50,591 nucleotides of DNA from an uncultured Rubrobacteraceae bacterium. GTDB taxonomy: Bacteria; Actinomycetota; Rubrobacteria; Rubrobacterales; Rubrobacteraceae. This document shows, piece by piece, positions 7,745 through 15,971 of the stretch (within the stretch, counting starts at the first letter, position 1; every line of letters begins with the position of its first letter). Location: contig CADCVD010000024.1 of NCBI GenBank assembly GCA_902806055.1, positions 1 to 50,591 on the forward strand, written 5' to 3'. Both the position numbers and the translations under genes were made by a program. The notes below the pieces were generated by a model. It had not been told where the DNA came from and did no database searches. It saw only the letters and a list, made by a program, of their open reading frames with translations.

Positions 7745-8860
7745 TTGCTCGGGAGGTTCAAGTCTCCTTCTGTGGGCCTTGATATAGACCGCGGCGCCAT
7801 AAAAGCAGTACAGGTCTCGCAGGCGGGCGGAAGCTACGCGTTGCAGCACGTCGGTTACAGGAGGCTGCCCGCTGGCGCGGTGGCCGAGGGTGAGGTCGCC
7901 GATCACGACCTGCTCGTCCACGAGCTCAAGGAGTTCTGGACTTCTCACTCCTTCAAAGGCAAGTCGGTGTACCTTGGGGTGTCGAACCAGAAGGTCGTGG
8001 TGAGGCTCCTTGAGTTCCCGCGTATGAGCCAGGATGACCTCAAGGGCGCGATCGGCTACGAGGCTCAAGATCATATACCAATGCCTATGGAAGAGGCCGT
8101 CCTGGACTATATTGTGCTGGGACCCGTGGAAGAGGGGTCGGACCTCGACCGTATCCTCATCGTCGCCGCGCAGAGAGATATGGTTTCGCGCTACTCCTCA
8201 GTGTTGCGGAACGCGGGATTGAGGGCGCAGGGGATAGACGTAAAGGCGCTCTCGCTAGTTCGGGCGACGCTGCCTAATACTCTCTTCGACGATGAGGGCG
8301 CGGTACTCCTCCTCGACGTGGGAAACGAGATCACAAACCTCGTCGTGACGCAGGGCGGCAACCCGGCGCTGACCCGGTTTATACCCGGCGGCTCGGGCTA
8401 TCTGGCCCAAGCCGTGGTCGAGGCCGCCGGCCTTTCAGAAGAAGAGGCCGAGAGGCAGCTAACCAACACGAGGATCAGGATCGGTCCTGAGTCCGGGGAG
8501 GAGCCTGCGGGGGCTTTCCTCTCGGAGGAGAGCGACGACTTCGACCCTGCCCTGATGTACGACATACGGCGCGGGCTAGAGGACGCGGTCCAGGTGCTCG
8601 CTGAGGATGTGCAGCGCTCTGTGGAGTATCACTACTCGCAGCCCGGGTCCAGGGAGGTTACGCAGGTCTTCATCTCCGGCGAGGGCGCTCTGGTTAACGG
8701 CCTGGATGCGTACCTTGAGGACCTGCTCGGCATAACGACGCGCCTCGGGTCGCCGCTGCAGAAGCTCTCCGGCAACAGGTCCAACGTGCCCGATGAGCAG
8801 CTCGGGATGATGGAGCCGGTCCTGGCGGTGGCTCTGGGACTCGCCCTGGAAGAAGCATGA
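7745..8860 (+). CDS. pilM: Type IV pilus assembly protein PilM
   Basis: PilM is the actin-like cytoplasmic partner of PilN in the inner-membrane alignment platform of type IV pili. The 371 residues show the PilM pattern: VGLDIDRGAIKAVQV at the N-terminus (ATP phosphate loop 1), a FPRMSQDDLKGAIGYEAQDHIP segment with IPMP-type motif, VLLLDVGNEITNLVV (phosphate 2) and FISGEGALVNGL (adenosine loop). Start TTG 7745, three bases after the prepilin peptidase. It overlaps pilN by ATGA. Confidence 0.93.
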   Translation: MLGRFKSPSVGLDIDRGAIKAVQVSQAGGSYALQHVGYRRLPAGAVAEGEVADHDLLVHELKEFWTSHSFKGKSVYLGVSNQKVVVRLLEFPRMSQDDLKGAIGYEAQDHIPMPMEEAVLDYIVLGPVEEGSDLDRILIVAAQRDMVSRYSSVLRNAGLRAQGIDVKALSLVRATLPNTLFDDEGAVLLLDVGNEITNLVVTQGGNPALTRFIPGGSGYLAQAVVEAAGLSEEEAERQLTNTRIRIGPESGEEPAGAFLSEESDDFDPALMYDIRRGLEDAVQVLAEDVQRSVEYHYSQPGSREVTQVFISGEGALVNGLDAYLEDLLGITTRLGSPLQKLSGNRSNVPDEQLGMMEPVLAVALGLALEEA

Positions 8861-9648
8861 GGAGGGTCAACCTCCTCCCGCCGGACGAGCGGGGCCGCAG
8901 GGCGGCCGTACCCACGACGACGAGGACCGGCATTATCGGCCTGCTCTTGATCTTGGGCGCTCTGTTGGTGATGGTAATGATCGGGCTCTACCTCTTCTAC
9001 TTCATCCGCATAGGCGACGAAGAACAGCAGATCGCGGATTTGGACCAGGACATCACCCGCCAGCAGGCGCGCCTGGAGGAGCTTGCCCCATACAAAGATC
9101 TGCAGGCTCGTCTGGACGCCAAGAAGCCGATCGCCGACGGTATCTTTAGGACACGATTTGCATGGGATGAGTTCTTGAACGGACTCGCGTTCGTAATACC
9201 CGAGGAGACCGCTCTCGATGTCTTTACCGGTACGGCTACTCCCATCAACATAACCGCGCCGTCCGGAGGGGGAGCAGAGCTGCAGAACCTCGAGCCAACC
9301 GGGACTATCACCTTTAGCGGTTTCGCGTCGCTGCGGGGTGAGCGGCTCAACAACGACTTGAACGGTTATCAGAATGTAGCGGACTTTTTGGTCAGGATGA
9401 ACAACTTGCGTTATCTCGCGAACGCGAACCTTACTACTGCCGCGCGCAACGATCAGGCCTTCGCAGCGCCCGGAGCTGTAACCTTCGAGGTCAACGCCGA
9501 GTTGGTCACGCGGGTTGGCGAGTTCGGCGATGAGATCCAGCTCTCAGGTGTCGAGGAAGGCAGCGAAGAAGAGCAGATAGAAGACAACCCGAGCGACCAG
9601 CCGCAGCCTGGCGGCGAGAAGGCAAGCCGTCCGAAGGCGGAGCGTTAA
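8857..9648 (+). CDS. pilN: Type IV pilus assembly protein PilN
   Basis: Starts with RRVNLLPPDE, the short cytoplasmic INLLP-type motif by which PilN binds PilM. One transmembrane helix follows at about residues 25-48, then a coiled coil and an extracytoplasmic ferredoxin-like domain. At 263 residues it is longer than most PilN, with an acidic, disordered tail. It overlaps pilM by four bases and pilO by one base (TAATG), so the three are co-translated. Confidence 0.9.
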   Translation: MRRVNLLPPDERGRRAAVPTTTRTGIIGLLLILGALLVMVMIGLYLFYFIRIGDEEQQIADLDQDITRQQARLEELAPYKDLQARLDAKKPIADGIFRTRFAWDEFLNGLAFVIPEETALDVFTGTATPINITAPSGGGAELQNLEPTGTITFSGFASLRGERLNNDLNGYQNVADFLVRMNNLRYLANANLTTAARNDQAFAAPGAVTFEVNAELVTRVGEFGDEIQLSGVEEGSEEEQIEDNPSDQPQPGGEKASRPKAER

Positions 9649-10382
9649 TGGACCGTAACGACCGAAACATACTCATACTGGGGATTCTGATCCTGATCGT
9701 GCTCGGTGTCGGTTACTATTTCCTGCTCTTCAGCCCCTTGAGGCAAGAGTACCTGACCAAGTACAACGAGCGAACTCAGAAAGAGGCCCGGAAGGGCCAA
9801 ATCGAGCAGTCGGTCGCCCGGCTTGAGGGCGTTCGGCGCGATGCCCCGAACATTGAGCGACAGATCTTGGAACTCTCCAAGCGCATACCTGAGCAGGACG
9901 AGATCCCTACCCTCCTCGTACAGATAGAGAGCGTCGCCATACAGTCTGGGGTGGAGCAGTTCGAGATCACGCCGAGTCCCCCGGAGGCCCCGCCCAACGG
10001 TGGTGGCGACTTCTCTCGCATACCGGTTACAATGACCTTTCTGGGGAACTACGAGGACCTTCAGGACTTTTTGCTCCGCATAAGGAACCTGTCGCGGCTG
10101 ATGACGGTAAACCAGGTGACTTACTGTAGGTTCCCCGAGCCAATATCCCCGGAAGCGTCTTGCGGCGTAGACATCGAGTTGGCCGAGGAGGAGGGGACGA
10201 CCGATATGGCGGATAGGGCAGCGCCCCCGGGCTCCCTGGAGGTCGAGATCCAGGCCGAGGTCTACGTGCAGCCCGCCGCGGGCGGAACGACCGGTGGTGG
10301 CGGAGGAGGTACGGCTCCCGCGGGCGCCGCAGCGCCTCCGCCGGAGGGTGGCGCGCCAAAGGGCGGAGGGGCGCCGAAGTGA
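9648..10382 (+). CDS. pilO: Type IV pilus assembly protein PilO
   Basis: Membrane partner of PilN. One N-terminal transmembrane helix (about residues 8-28), a coiled coil to about 90, and a ferredoxin-like domain with the family pattern PVTMTFLGNYEDLQDFLLRI. The last 35 residues are a Gly/Pro/Ala-rich disordered tail. At 244 residues it is somewhat longer than usual because of that tail. It overlaps the next gene by GTGA. Confidence 0.9.
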   Translation: MDRNDRNILILGILILIVLGVGYYFLLFSPLRQEYLTKYNERTQKEARKGQIEQSVARLEGVRRDAPNIERQILELSKRIPEQDEIPTLLVQIESVAIQSGVEQFEITPSPPEAPPNGGGDFSRIPVTMTFLGNYEDLQDFLLRIRNLSRLMTVNQVTYCRFPEPISPEASCGVDIELAEEEGTTDMADRAAPPGSLEVEIQAEVYVQPAAGGTTGGGGGGTAPAGAAAPPPEGGAPKGGGAPK

Positions 10383-11122
10383 TCCGCCGGGCGCAGCTTC
10401 TAGGACCCGGAAGCCGGGCCGCAGACCGCGTGCTGGCGGCGATTGGACGCATCCGGGACGGGCTGTTGCGCGACAACAAGGTAATACCGTTGGTTCTGGC
10501 GGTACTGGCGCTCCTGATTTTCGCTTGGATTTTAGCTGGCGCCCTCATAGGAGGGGAGCCCGATGAGAAGGGGACGGGCCAGGTCGCGAGTCAGGCTTCT
10601 CAGCCCCAGGCGTCACAGGACTCGGAGAGTGGCGACCCCGAAACACCCGCCCCTGAAGCTGAGAACCGCGATATCGACTCCTACTCCGCCTTTGAGAAGA
10701 AAGACCCGTTTGGAAACATCGGTGTTGAAAAGTCCGACGATGACGGCGGCGGTAACGGTGGTGGAGGCGGCAGCACCGGCGACAACGACGGCGGTGACAA
10801 CGGCAGTGGCGATAACGACGGTGGTGAAAACAGCAGTGGCGATAACGGTGATGACAACAACGGCAGTGGCAACAATGGCGGTGACAACAACGGCAACCGT
10901 AGCGACGAGCCGTCCCCAAGAGGTGCAGATATTAGAGAGAACGGTGGTAGCGGTGGAGACCGTAGCAGCGGTGACGCGGACCGTAACAGCGGAGGCAGCG
11001 GAGGCGGAGATGGTGGCCAAAGCCCTGCCGGACAGGGTGGTACGGGCCAGGGCGGCGGTGTTGGTTCAGGCGGTAGCAATAATGGTCTCTTCGATAGTGG
11101 CGGGGAGCTGGCAATCCCGTAA
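10379..11122 (+). CDS. PilP-like membrane protein with Gly/Asn/Asp low-complexity tail
   Basis: Single transmembrane helix near residues 35-58, a linker, then FEKKDPF around residue 106, which resembles the DPF motif of PilP lipoproteins. Residues 121-247 are almost only Gly, Asn, Asp and Ser, built from imperfect GDNDGG/GSG units. No lipobox is visible. Position after pilO fits a fourth component of the PilMNO platform. With no outer membrane expected and no PilQ seen, the tail may span or stick to the cell wall (inference). It is not confidently assigned to a named family. Last gene of the cluster; no pilin, PilB, PilC or PilT is in the window. Confidence 0.7.
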   Translation: MIRRAQLLGPGSRAADRVLAAIGRIRDGLLRDNKVIPLVLAVLALLIFAWILAGALIGGEPDEKGTGQVASQASQPQASQDSESGDPETPAPEAENRDIDSYSAFEKKDPFGNIGVEKSDDDGGGNGGGGGSTGDNDGGDNGSGDNDGGENSSGDNGDDNNGSGNNGGDNNGNRSDEPSPRGADIRENGGSGGDRSSGDADRNSGGSGGGDGGQSPAGQGGTGQGGGVGSGGSNNGLFDSGGELAIP

Positions 11123-11189
11123 GGGGCTGTATACCTCTGCGGCGGGCTAGACGCGAGAGAGGTAAAGGGTCGTCCCTTCACGAATAAAG

Positions 11190-11233
11190 ATGACCAGACG
11201 CGTTAGGTGGTTTATATTAGCTGGGCCGTCTGG
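11190..11233 (+). promoter_or_regulatory. Candidate promoter of the aro operon with inverted repeat around the -10
   Basis: In the 160-base gap before aroC, ATGACC (11190-11195) and TATATT (11213-11218) are 17 bases apart, a fair sigma-70-type pair. CCAGACG (11194-11200) and CGTCTGG (11227-11233) form a perfect 7-base inverted repeat that brackets the -10, where a repressor could sit. The rest of the gap shows nothing recognisable. Confidence 0.35.
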
Positions 11234-11282
11234 AGCGACGGTGAGTAAACCGATGACTATCTAGAGAGGACGTACACACACG

Positions 11283-12464
11283 GTGAGGTTCGGTTTTTCT
11301 ACGGCGGGTGAGTCTCATGGACCGGGCGAGGTAACCCTGGTGCACGGGGTTCCGGCAGGTCTCGAACTTGGCGCCGGAGACGTCAACGAGGACCTTGCCC
11401 GGAGGCAGAGGGGTTACGGGCGAGGCGGACGCCAGAAGATAGAGAAGGACGAGATCGAGTTCCTCGGCGGCGTACGCCACGGGTATACGTTGGGCTCTCC
11501 TATCGCGATGCTCGTCCGCAACAACGACTACGCTAACTGGGAAGATCGGATGACCCCGGACCCGCCCGAAGAGGCCCCGAAGAAAGTTACCCTGCCCCGC
11601 CCCGGCCACGCGGATCTCGCCGGGATGCAGAAGTACGCCTTTGACGACTTAAGGAACGTTCTGGAGCGTTCCAGCGCCCGCGAGACGACCGCCAGGGTCG
11701 CCGCCGGCGGCGTCGCCAGGAAGCTCCTCAACGAGTTCGGGATCACGATCCACAGCGCGGTTTACCGGATCGGGGAGGCTGCTATCGAGAAGGAGCAGGC
11801 CGCTCTTCTGGCGGCGAAGGCCGACGAGTCGGACGTTCGCTGTCCGGATCCAGAGGCCACCGATCGGATGAAGGCGGAGATCGACGCTGCTCGCTACGCG
11901 CGGGATGCCCTGGGCGGAGAGTTCGTCGTGACGGCCGAGGGGTGTCCGCCGGGCCTGGGCTCATACGTGGACTGGCGCGACAAGCTGGATGCGAAGCTGG
12001 CGCACGCGATCATGTCCATCAACGCTATAAAGGGCGTGGAGGTCGGATTAGGTTTCGGCGTGGGGAGCCGGCGCTCCAGCGAGGTGCAGGACGAGATCCT
12101 TCTTGAAAACGGCGAGTTGGTCCGCTCCAGCAACCGCTTGGGCGGCTTCGAAGGCGGCATGACCAACGGGGAACCCGTGGTCGTCGCGGCGGCGATGAAG
12201 CCTATCTCTACGATCGCGCAGGCTCTGCGTACGGTCGACCTCTCGACCTACGAGCCCGCGCGCGCCTTCAGGGAGCGGGCCGACTCGTGCGCCGTACCCG
12301 CGGCTGCCGTAGTCGGCGAGTCGATGGTCGCCGTCGTACTTGCCGAAGCCTTTCTTGAGAAGTTCGGCGCTGACAACATAACCGACATCCGGGCTGCCCA
12401 TGACTCCTATCGCTCCCGCCTGCGCTTCACCGCGCGAGAGAGGCGTCCGGAGCCGAGTCACTAG
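11283..12464 (+). CDS. aroC: Chorismate synthase
   Basis: Last enzyme of the shikimate pathway, converting EPSP to chorismate with reduced FMN. Signatures: FGFSTAGESHGPG at the N-terminus, RRQRGYGRGGRQKIEKDE, the RSSARETTARVAAGG segment, and GGFEGGMTNGEPVV. 393 residues, normal length. Start GTG; a purine-rich AGAGAGGA lies about 12 bases upstream. First of four consecutive shikimate genes; the order aroC-aroK-aroB-aroQ is common in Actinobacteria. Confidence 0.97.
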   Translation: MRFGFSTAGESHGPGEVTLVHGVPAGLELGAGDVNEDLARRQRGYGRGGRQKIEKDEIEFLGGVRHGYTLGSPIAMLVRNNDYANWEDRMTPDPPEEAPKKVTLPRPGHADLAGMQKYAFDDLRNVLERSSARETTARVAAGGVARKLLNEFGITIHSAVYRIGEAAIEKEQAALLAAKADESDVRCPDPEATDRMKAEIDAARYARDALGGEFVVTAEGCPPGLGSYVDWRDKLDAKLAHAIMSINAIKGVEVGLGFGVGSRRSSEVQDEILLENGELVRSSNRLGGFEGGMTNGEPVVVAAAMKPISTIAQALRTVDLSTYEPARAFRERADSCAVPAAAVVGESMVAVVLAEAFLEKFGADNITDIRAAHDSYRSRLRFTARERRPEPSH

Positions 12465-12480
12465 CCTCTTGGAGGGCCCG

Positions 12481-12972
12481 TTGGCCATCGTCGGGTACAT
12501 GGGCAGCGGCAAGAGCACCGTGGGGCGTATCGTAGCCCGAGAGTTGGGCTGGGACCTTGTCGACCTAGATCAGGCCGTCGCCGACACGGCGGGGCTCTCC
12601 ATCCCCGAGATCTTCGAGGTCTCAGGCGAGCCCCGATTCCGCGACCTCGAACGTCAGGAACTCTCGCGCGCGCTCGACGGTCCCTCGAACGCGGTGATCT
12701 CCTGCGGCGGCGGCGTAGTTATAGACCCCCGCAACCGTGCCCGGCTCATGGAGGTGCCGACCGTGTTCCTGTGGGAAGATGCGGATGTCCTCTATCGGAG
12801 GACTAGGGGCTCTGGCCGCCCCCTGCGAGGCACGAGCTACGAGGACTTCGCGCGCCGGTACGCCGAGCGCCTCCCCTCCTACCTGGAGGTCGCCTCGCAC
12901 CAGATAGAGACCAACAACCGCCCGTCATACCGGATCGCCGACGAGATCCTCGACTGGTTCCGCGCCGCGTGA
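12481..12972 (+). CDS. aroK: Shikimate kinase
   Basis: Phosphorylates shikimate at O3 with ATP. Walker A GYMGSGKST, shikimate-binding DLD, the Arg in FRDLE, SCGGGVV and the lid RPLRG are all present. TTG 12481 is preferred because GGAGGG lies five bases upstream and it gives 163 residues; the frame is open back to ATG 12400 inside aroC, which would add an unconserved stretch. It ends overlapping aroB. Confidence 0.95.
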   Translation: MAIVGYMGSGKSTVGRIVARELGWDLVDLDQAVADTAGLSIPEIFEVSGEPRFRDLERQELSRALDGPSNAVISCGGGVVIDPRNRARLMEVPTVFLWEDADVLYRRTRGSGRPLRGTSYEDFARRYAERLPSYLEVASHQIETNNRPSYRIADEILDWFRAA

Positions 12973-14054
12973 TGAGCAGCGTAACTGTTGAGGCGACTAC
13001 TCCCTACGAGGTCTGGATAGAGGACGCCCTGGACCTCGCAGGAGTCGTCTCCGATGCGCTATCTCCCGGGACGGCCGTCGTCCTCACGGACTCGACCGTA
13101 GGTCAGTTCTACGCCCGCTCCGTAGAAGAGGCGCTAAAGTCCGCCGGATGGAATGTGATCGATACCCTGACGGTACCAGCTGGTGAGGCGTCAAAGAGCA
13201 TCTTCGTCTACGAGACGGTAGTTCGCCGTCTCGCCCGGTCCGGGCTGCCGCGCGGCGGCACGCTCTTCGCGCTCGGGGGAGGGGTGGTCGGCGACCTGGG
13301 CGGCTTCGTAGCGAGCAGCTACATGCGGGGGATAGACTTTGTGCAGCTGCCCACCTCCCTGCTGGCGATGGTAGACAGTTCCGTCGGAGGTAAGGTTGGG
13401 CTGGATCTCGCCGAGGGCAAGAACCTCGTCGGCGCCTTTCTTCAGCCCCGCCTCGTTGCGGCGGACCTTGGGTGGCTCGAAACCCTCCCGCCACGAGAGG
13501 TTTCGCAGGGGCTTGCCGAGGTCGTTAAGATGGGCCTTCTCGCCGGCGGTGAATTCTTCGAAGATCTCGAGTTATTGGATGCTGCGTGCTCCGGTGAAAG
13601 AGGGGCAATGCAGACTTTGGTTCTGCACTCCGTCCGCTATAAGGCAGCCGTGGTTGCTCAGGACGAACGCGAGGCTGGCCTTCGAGCCATCTTGAATTAC
13701 GGCCACACCATCGGCCACGGTCTCGAAGCCGCCGCTGGATACAACCTACCCCACGGCGAGGCAGTCGCCGCCGGAATGCTCGCCGCCGCTCACCTTGGTG
13801 ACGAGAGGTTTCACACCGATCTGAGCTCGACCCATGAAGCCCTTCTCCACGCCGCCGGCCTGCCGCTCAAACTTCCCCCCGTAGACATCGAGCAGGTTCT
13901 CGAAGCGATGGGCCGCGACAAGAAGCGCCGCACCTCCGATCGAGATGGAAAGTACCGTTTCGTTCTCCTGAGAGACCCCGGCCGGCCAGAGCGGGACATA
14001 TCTATCACTGTCGCGGAAGCCCGACGCGCGATAGGAGCCGTCCTTGCCCGCTGA
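12969..14054 (+). CDS. aroB: 3-dehydroquinate synthase
   Basis: Second shikimate enzyme, NAD- and metal-dependent conversion of DAHP to 3-dehydroquinate. Visible: the NAD-binding ALGGGVVGDLGGFVAS, PTSLLAMVDSSVGGK, GKNLVGAF and the metal-binding NYGHTIGHGLE. 361 residues. Start is GTG 12969 (overlap GTGA with the aroK stop) or ATG 12972 directly after. It overlaps aroQ by 11 bases. Confidence 0.97.
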   Translation: MMSSVTVEATTPYEVWIEDALDLAGVVSDALSPGTAVVLTDSTVGQFYARSVEEALKSAGWNVIDTLTVPAGEASKSIFVYETVVRRLARSGLPRGGTLFALGGGVVGDLGGFVASSYMRGIDFVQLPTSLLAMVDSSVGGKVGLDLAEGKNLVGAFLQPRLVAADLGWLETLPPREVSQGLAEVVKMGLLAGGEFFEDLELLDAACSGERGAMQTLVLHSVRYKAAVVAQDEREAGLRAILNYGHTIGHGLEAAAGYNLPHGEAVAAGMLAAAHLGDERFHTDLSSTHEALLHAAGLPLKLPPVDIEQVLEAMGRDKKRRTSDRDGKYRFVLLRDPGRPERDISITVAEARRAIGAVLAR

Positions 14055-14478
14055 CGTCTTCGTCCTCAACGGGGTCAACCTCCGGACCCTCGGACAACGC
14101 CGCCCGGAGGTCTACGGGACCTTAACCTTAAACGACATAGAGATACTGCTCAAAGACGCGTTTCCAGCGATGGAGTTCCAGTTCAGGCAGACAGATTACG
14201 AGGGTGAGATGGTCGGTTTTATACGGGAGGCGGCGGAATCCGGAGGTCTGGTTATAAATCCCGGCGCCTGGACCCACTACTCTTACGCTCTCCATGACGC
14301 TTTGGAGGCCGTACTGGTGCCTAAGGTAGAGGTGCATCTCTCGAACGTTCACGTGAGAGAGGGCTGGCGGCGGCATTCGGTGGTGTCTCCTGCCGTGGAC
14401 GCGGTCATCGCCGGGATGGGGGCGGAGGGTTACCGGGCGGCTGTTGCCTACCTGCAATCGCGGCGCCACGGTTCCTGA
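14044..14478 (+). CDS. aroQ: Type II 3-dehydroquinate dehydratase
   Basis: Third shikimate enzyme, dehydrating 3-dehydroquinate. The 144-residue type II fold is recognisable from LNGVNLRTLG, PEVYGT with the catalytic Tyr, VINPGAWTHYSYALHDAL and VHLSNVHVRE with the catalytic His. The usual LNGPNLNLLG start motif reads LNGVNLRTLG, a conserved Pro to Val change close to the active site; the Arg and Tyr of the lid are retained. TTG start inside aroB. Confidence 0.92.
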   Translation: MPADVFVLNGVNLRTLGQRRPEVYGTLTLNDIEILLKDAFPAMEFQFRQTDYEGEMVGFIREAAESGGLVINPGAWTHYSYALHDALEAVLVPKVEVHLSNVHVREGWRRHSVVSPAVDAVIAGMGAEGYRAAVAYLQSRRHGS

Positions 14479-14505
14479 AGATAGGCATGCTTACGTAGTG
14501 AGGTT

Positions 14506-14533
14506 GCGCTGAGGGCGAGCCCTCACGCTATTT
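14506..14533 (+). terminator. Probable intrinsic terminator of the aro operon
   Basis: TGAGGG (14510-14515) and CCCTCA (14520-14525) form a six-pair stem with loop CGAG, extended outward by GCG/CGC across a bulged C and followed by TATTTA. It starts 28 bases after the aroQ stop on the coding strand. Confidence 0.6.
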
Positions 14534-14964
14534 ACATAACTACCGTTTCGAGTGAGGGGTAGGCAGACGAGTACTACCGCGCTGGAGGATTATAGCGGAC
14601 GGTAGTATCCCAGGAGCTTACGGTGCTTCTCTGCGAACCCGTGATCTCCCCGCCGCCGTTGATGGGCCTTTGCGCCCTACGAAGAGTTAGTGAGCCGGAG
14701 AGTTGTGTGCCAGAGGAATATTCGCGGGACTTCCGAAGCGAACTTGGTTTCGGGGCCTCGACTATCTACGGCAGTTCTGCAACAGGGCGCTGTGGCACGG
14801 AGGATTATCTAATTCGTGACGCGGCTGACGGATGGTGCGGGTAGCGCGAAAGGAATCGAACCCTTCTCGCGTCTCGCCTGTTACCGAAAGCCGAACGGTT
14901 TCATATGCGATAATATCGCGGCGTTTTCAGAGCGAGACGGTATCTTCGAGGAGTAATTGCGGCG
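14534..14964. other. Gene-poor gap with hairpins and a repeated decamer
   Basis: No convincing gene. A 73-codon frame (14623-14844) has no family resemblance. Structure present: perfect 8-base arms TACTACCG (14572-14579) and CGGTAGTA (14600-14607); the decamer GGAGGATTAT at both 14584-14593 and 14799-14808; a nine-pair hairpin at 14845-14871; and the odd palindrome GCGATA-A-TATCGC at 14907-14919. The complement of 14852-14863 reads GGGTTCGATTCC, like a tRNA T-arm, but no tRNA folds around it. Could be an undescribed small RNA plus the efp leader, or a scar. Confidence 0.5.
14907..14919 (+). promoter_or_regulatory. Palindrome overlapping a candidate -10 upstream of efp
   Basis: GCGATA and TATCGC flank one central A; the overlapping GATAAT (14909-14914) resembles a -10 box about 50 bases before the efp start. 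No good -35 lies at normal spacing, so this may be a protein-binding site, a promoter of an alternative sigma factor, or chance. Confidence 0.25.
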
Positions 14965-15522
14965 ATGATCTCAACTAGCCAATTCAGGAACGGCGCGGCC
15001 ATCAGGACGGACGGCAAGCGGTTCACCATAATTTACTTTCAGCACGTCAAGCCCGGCAAGGGTGGTGCGTTTGTCAGGACACGCCTAAAAAATATAGATA
15101 CGGGGGCCGTGGTCGAGAAGACCTTTCGGGCCGGGGAGAAGCTTGAGAGCGTCCGCACCGAGTCGCGGCCGATGACGTTCCTCTATAAAGACGGGGACCT
15201 CTATAACTTCATGGACTCGGGGACCTACGAGCAGATCGCCATCCCGGCTGAGGTATTGGGCGATGCCGAGGGGTTTATCGTGCCAAACGGCGAGGCCAAG
15301 GTACTCTCCGCGGATGGAGAGGTCGTTAGCGTAGAGCCCCCGGCGCACGTCGACCTTGAGGTGACGGAGACGGACCCGGGGCTCAAGGGAGACACGGCGA
15401 CCGGCGGTACGAAGCCCGCGACGCTTGAGACCGGCCTCGTAGTTCAGGTGCCGCTCTTTGTGAACGTCGGCGAGAGGGTGAGGGTGGATACCCGCACCAA
15501 AGAGTACCTGACGAGGGTCTAG
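14965..15522 (+). CDS. efp: Translation elongation factor P
   Basis: Binds ribosomes stalled on polyproline stretches and promotes peptide bond formation. 185 residues with three beta-barrel domains: KOW-like N-domain with [13 protein letters not shown] (the tip Lys that may be modified), middle OB domain, and C-terminal [16 protein letters not shown] signature. ATG start with GAGGAG about 11 bases upstream. nusB follows after five bases. Confidence 0.97.
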   Translation: MISTSQFRNGAAIRTDGKRFTIIYFQHVKPGKGGAFVRTRLKNIDTGAVVEKTFRAGEKLESVRTESRPMTFLYKDGDLYNFMDSGTYEQIAIPAEVLGDAEGFIVPNGEAKVLSADGEVVSVEPPAHVDLEVTETDPGLKGDTATGGTKPATLETGLVVQVPLFVNVGERVRVDTRTKEYLTRV

Positions 15523-15527
15523 GGCTT

Positions 15528-15971
15528 TTGAGCAGGCGCACAGCCCGCAAGAATGCCTTTCTCGCGCTCTACCAGAGCGACGTGAGCGGGCGCCCCGTAG
15601 CAGAGGTGCTGGAGCGCTGGCGCGAGTATCGGGGAGAGATCGACGCCTACGCCGAGAGGCTCACGCGCGGGGTCGAGGGCGAGAGAGAGTCGTTGGATGC
15701 CCTGCTCGGCGAGGTAGCTGCCGGCTGGCCCGTACATAGAATGAGCGCGATCGACCGGACCATCCTTCGCCTCGCGCTCTACGAGATGCTCTACGTCGAT
15801 GACGTGCCGGCCGAGGTCGCTACGGGCGAGGCGATGGAGCTGGCAAAAGGTTTCTCCAGCGACGAGGCGCCTCAGTTCGTGGGCGGTGTCCTTCGGGGGG
15901 CCAGAGAGGCAGGTCCCGAAGGCTCGGATGCCTCGCGGGAGGGCTCGGACCGACGGGTCGAATATGGATAA
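15528..15971 (+). CDS. nusB: Transcription antitermination factor NusB
   Basis: All-helical RNA-binding protein that, with NusE, joins the rRNA antitermination complex. It begins RRTARKNAFLALYQSDV and contains MSAIDRTILRLALYEMLY and the AVELAK-like segment, the usual pattern. 147 residues; the final 20 are charged and unconserved. TTG start. It overlaps the next gene by 8 bases. Confidence 0.95.
   Translation: MSRRTARKNAFLALYQSDVSGRPVAEVLERWREYRGEIDAYAERLTRGVEGERESLDALLGEVAAGWPVHRMSAIDRTILRLALYEMLYVDDVPAEVATGEAMELAKGFSSDEAPQFVGGVLRGAREAGPEGSDASREGSDRRVEYG

Noticed and set aside
10735-11110. Tandem repeats in the PilP-like gene as a CRISPR or minisatellite.
   Set aside because: The units are irregular and kept in frame as Gly/Asn/Asp codons, so they are coding low complexity, not spaced identical repeats.
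12400-12480. Upstream extension of aroK to ATG 12400.
   Set aside because: It lies inside aroC, is unconserved, and TTG 12481 has a well-placed GGAGGG.
14623-14844. 73-codon + strand frame in the aroQ-efp gap.
   Set aside because: No domain, no signal or membrane segment, weak start, and the sequence is better explained by hairpins and non-coding composition.
14834-14915. Possible tRNA or permuted tmRNA on the - strand, from GGGTTCGATTCC and a nearby CACCA.
   Set aside because: The acceptor strand is at the wrong distance from the T-arm, no complementary 5' acceptor, D-arm or anticodon arm could be found, and no tmRNA 5' or tag sequence is present.
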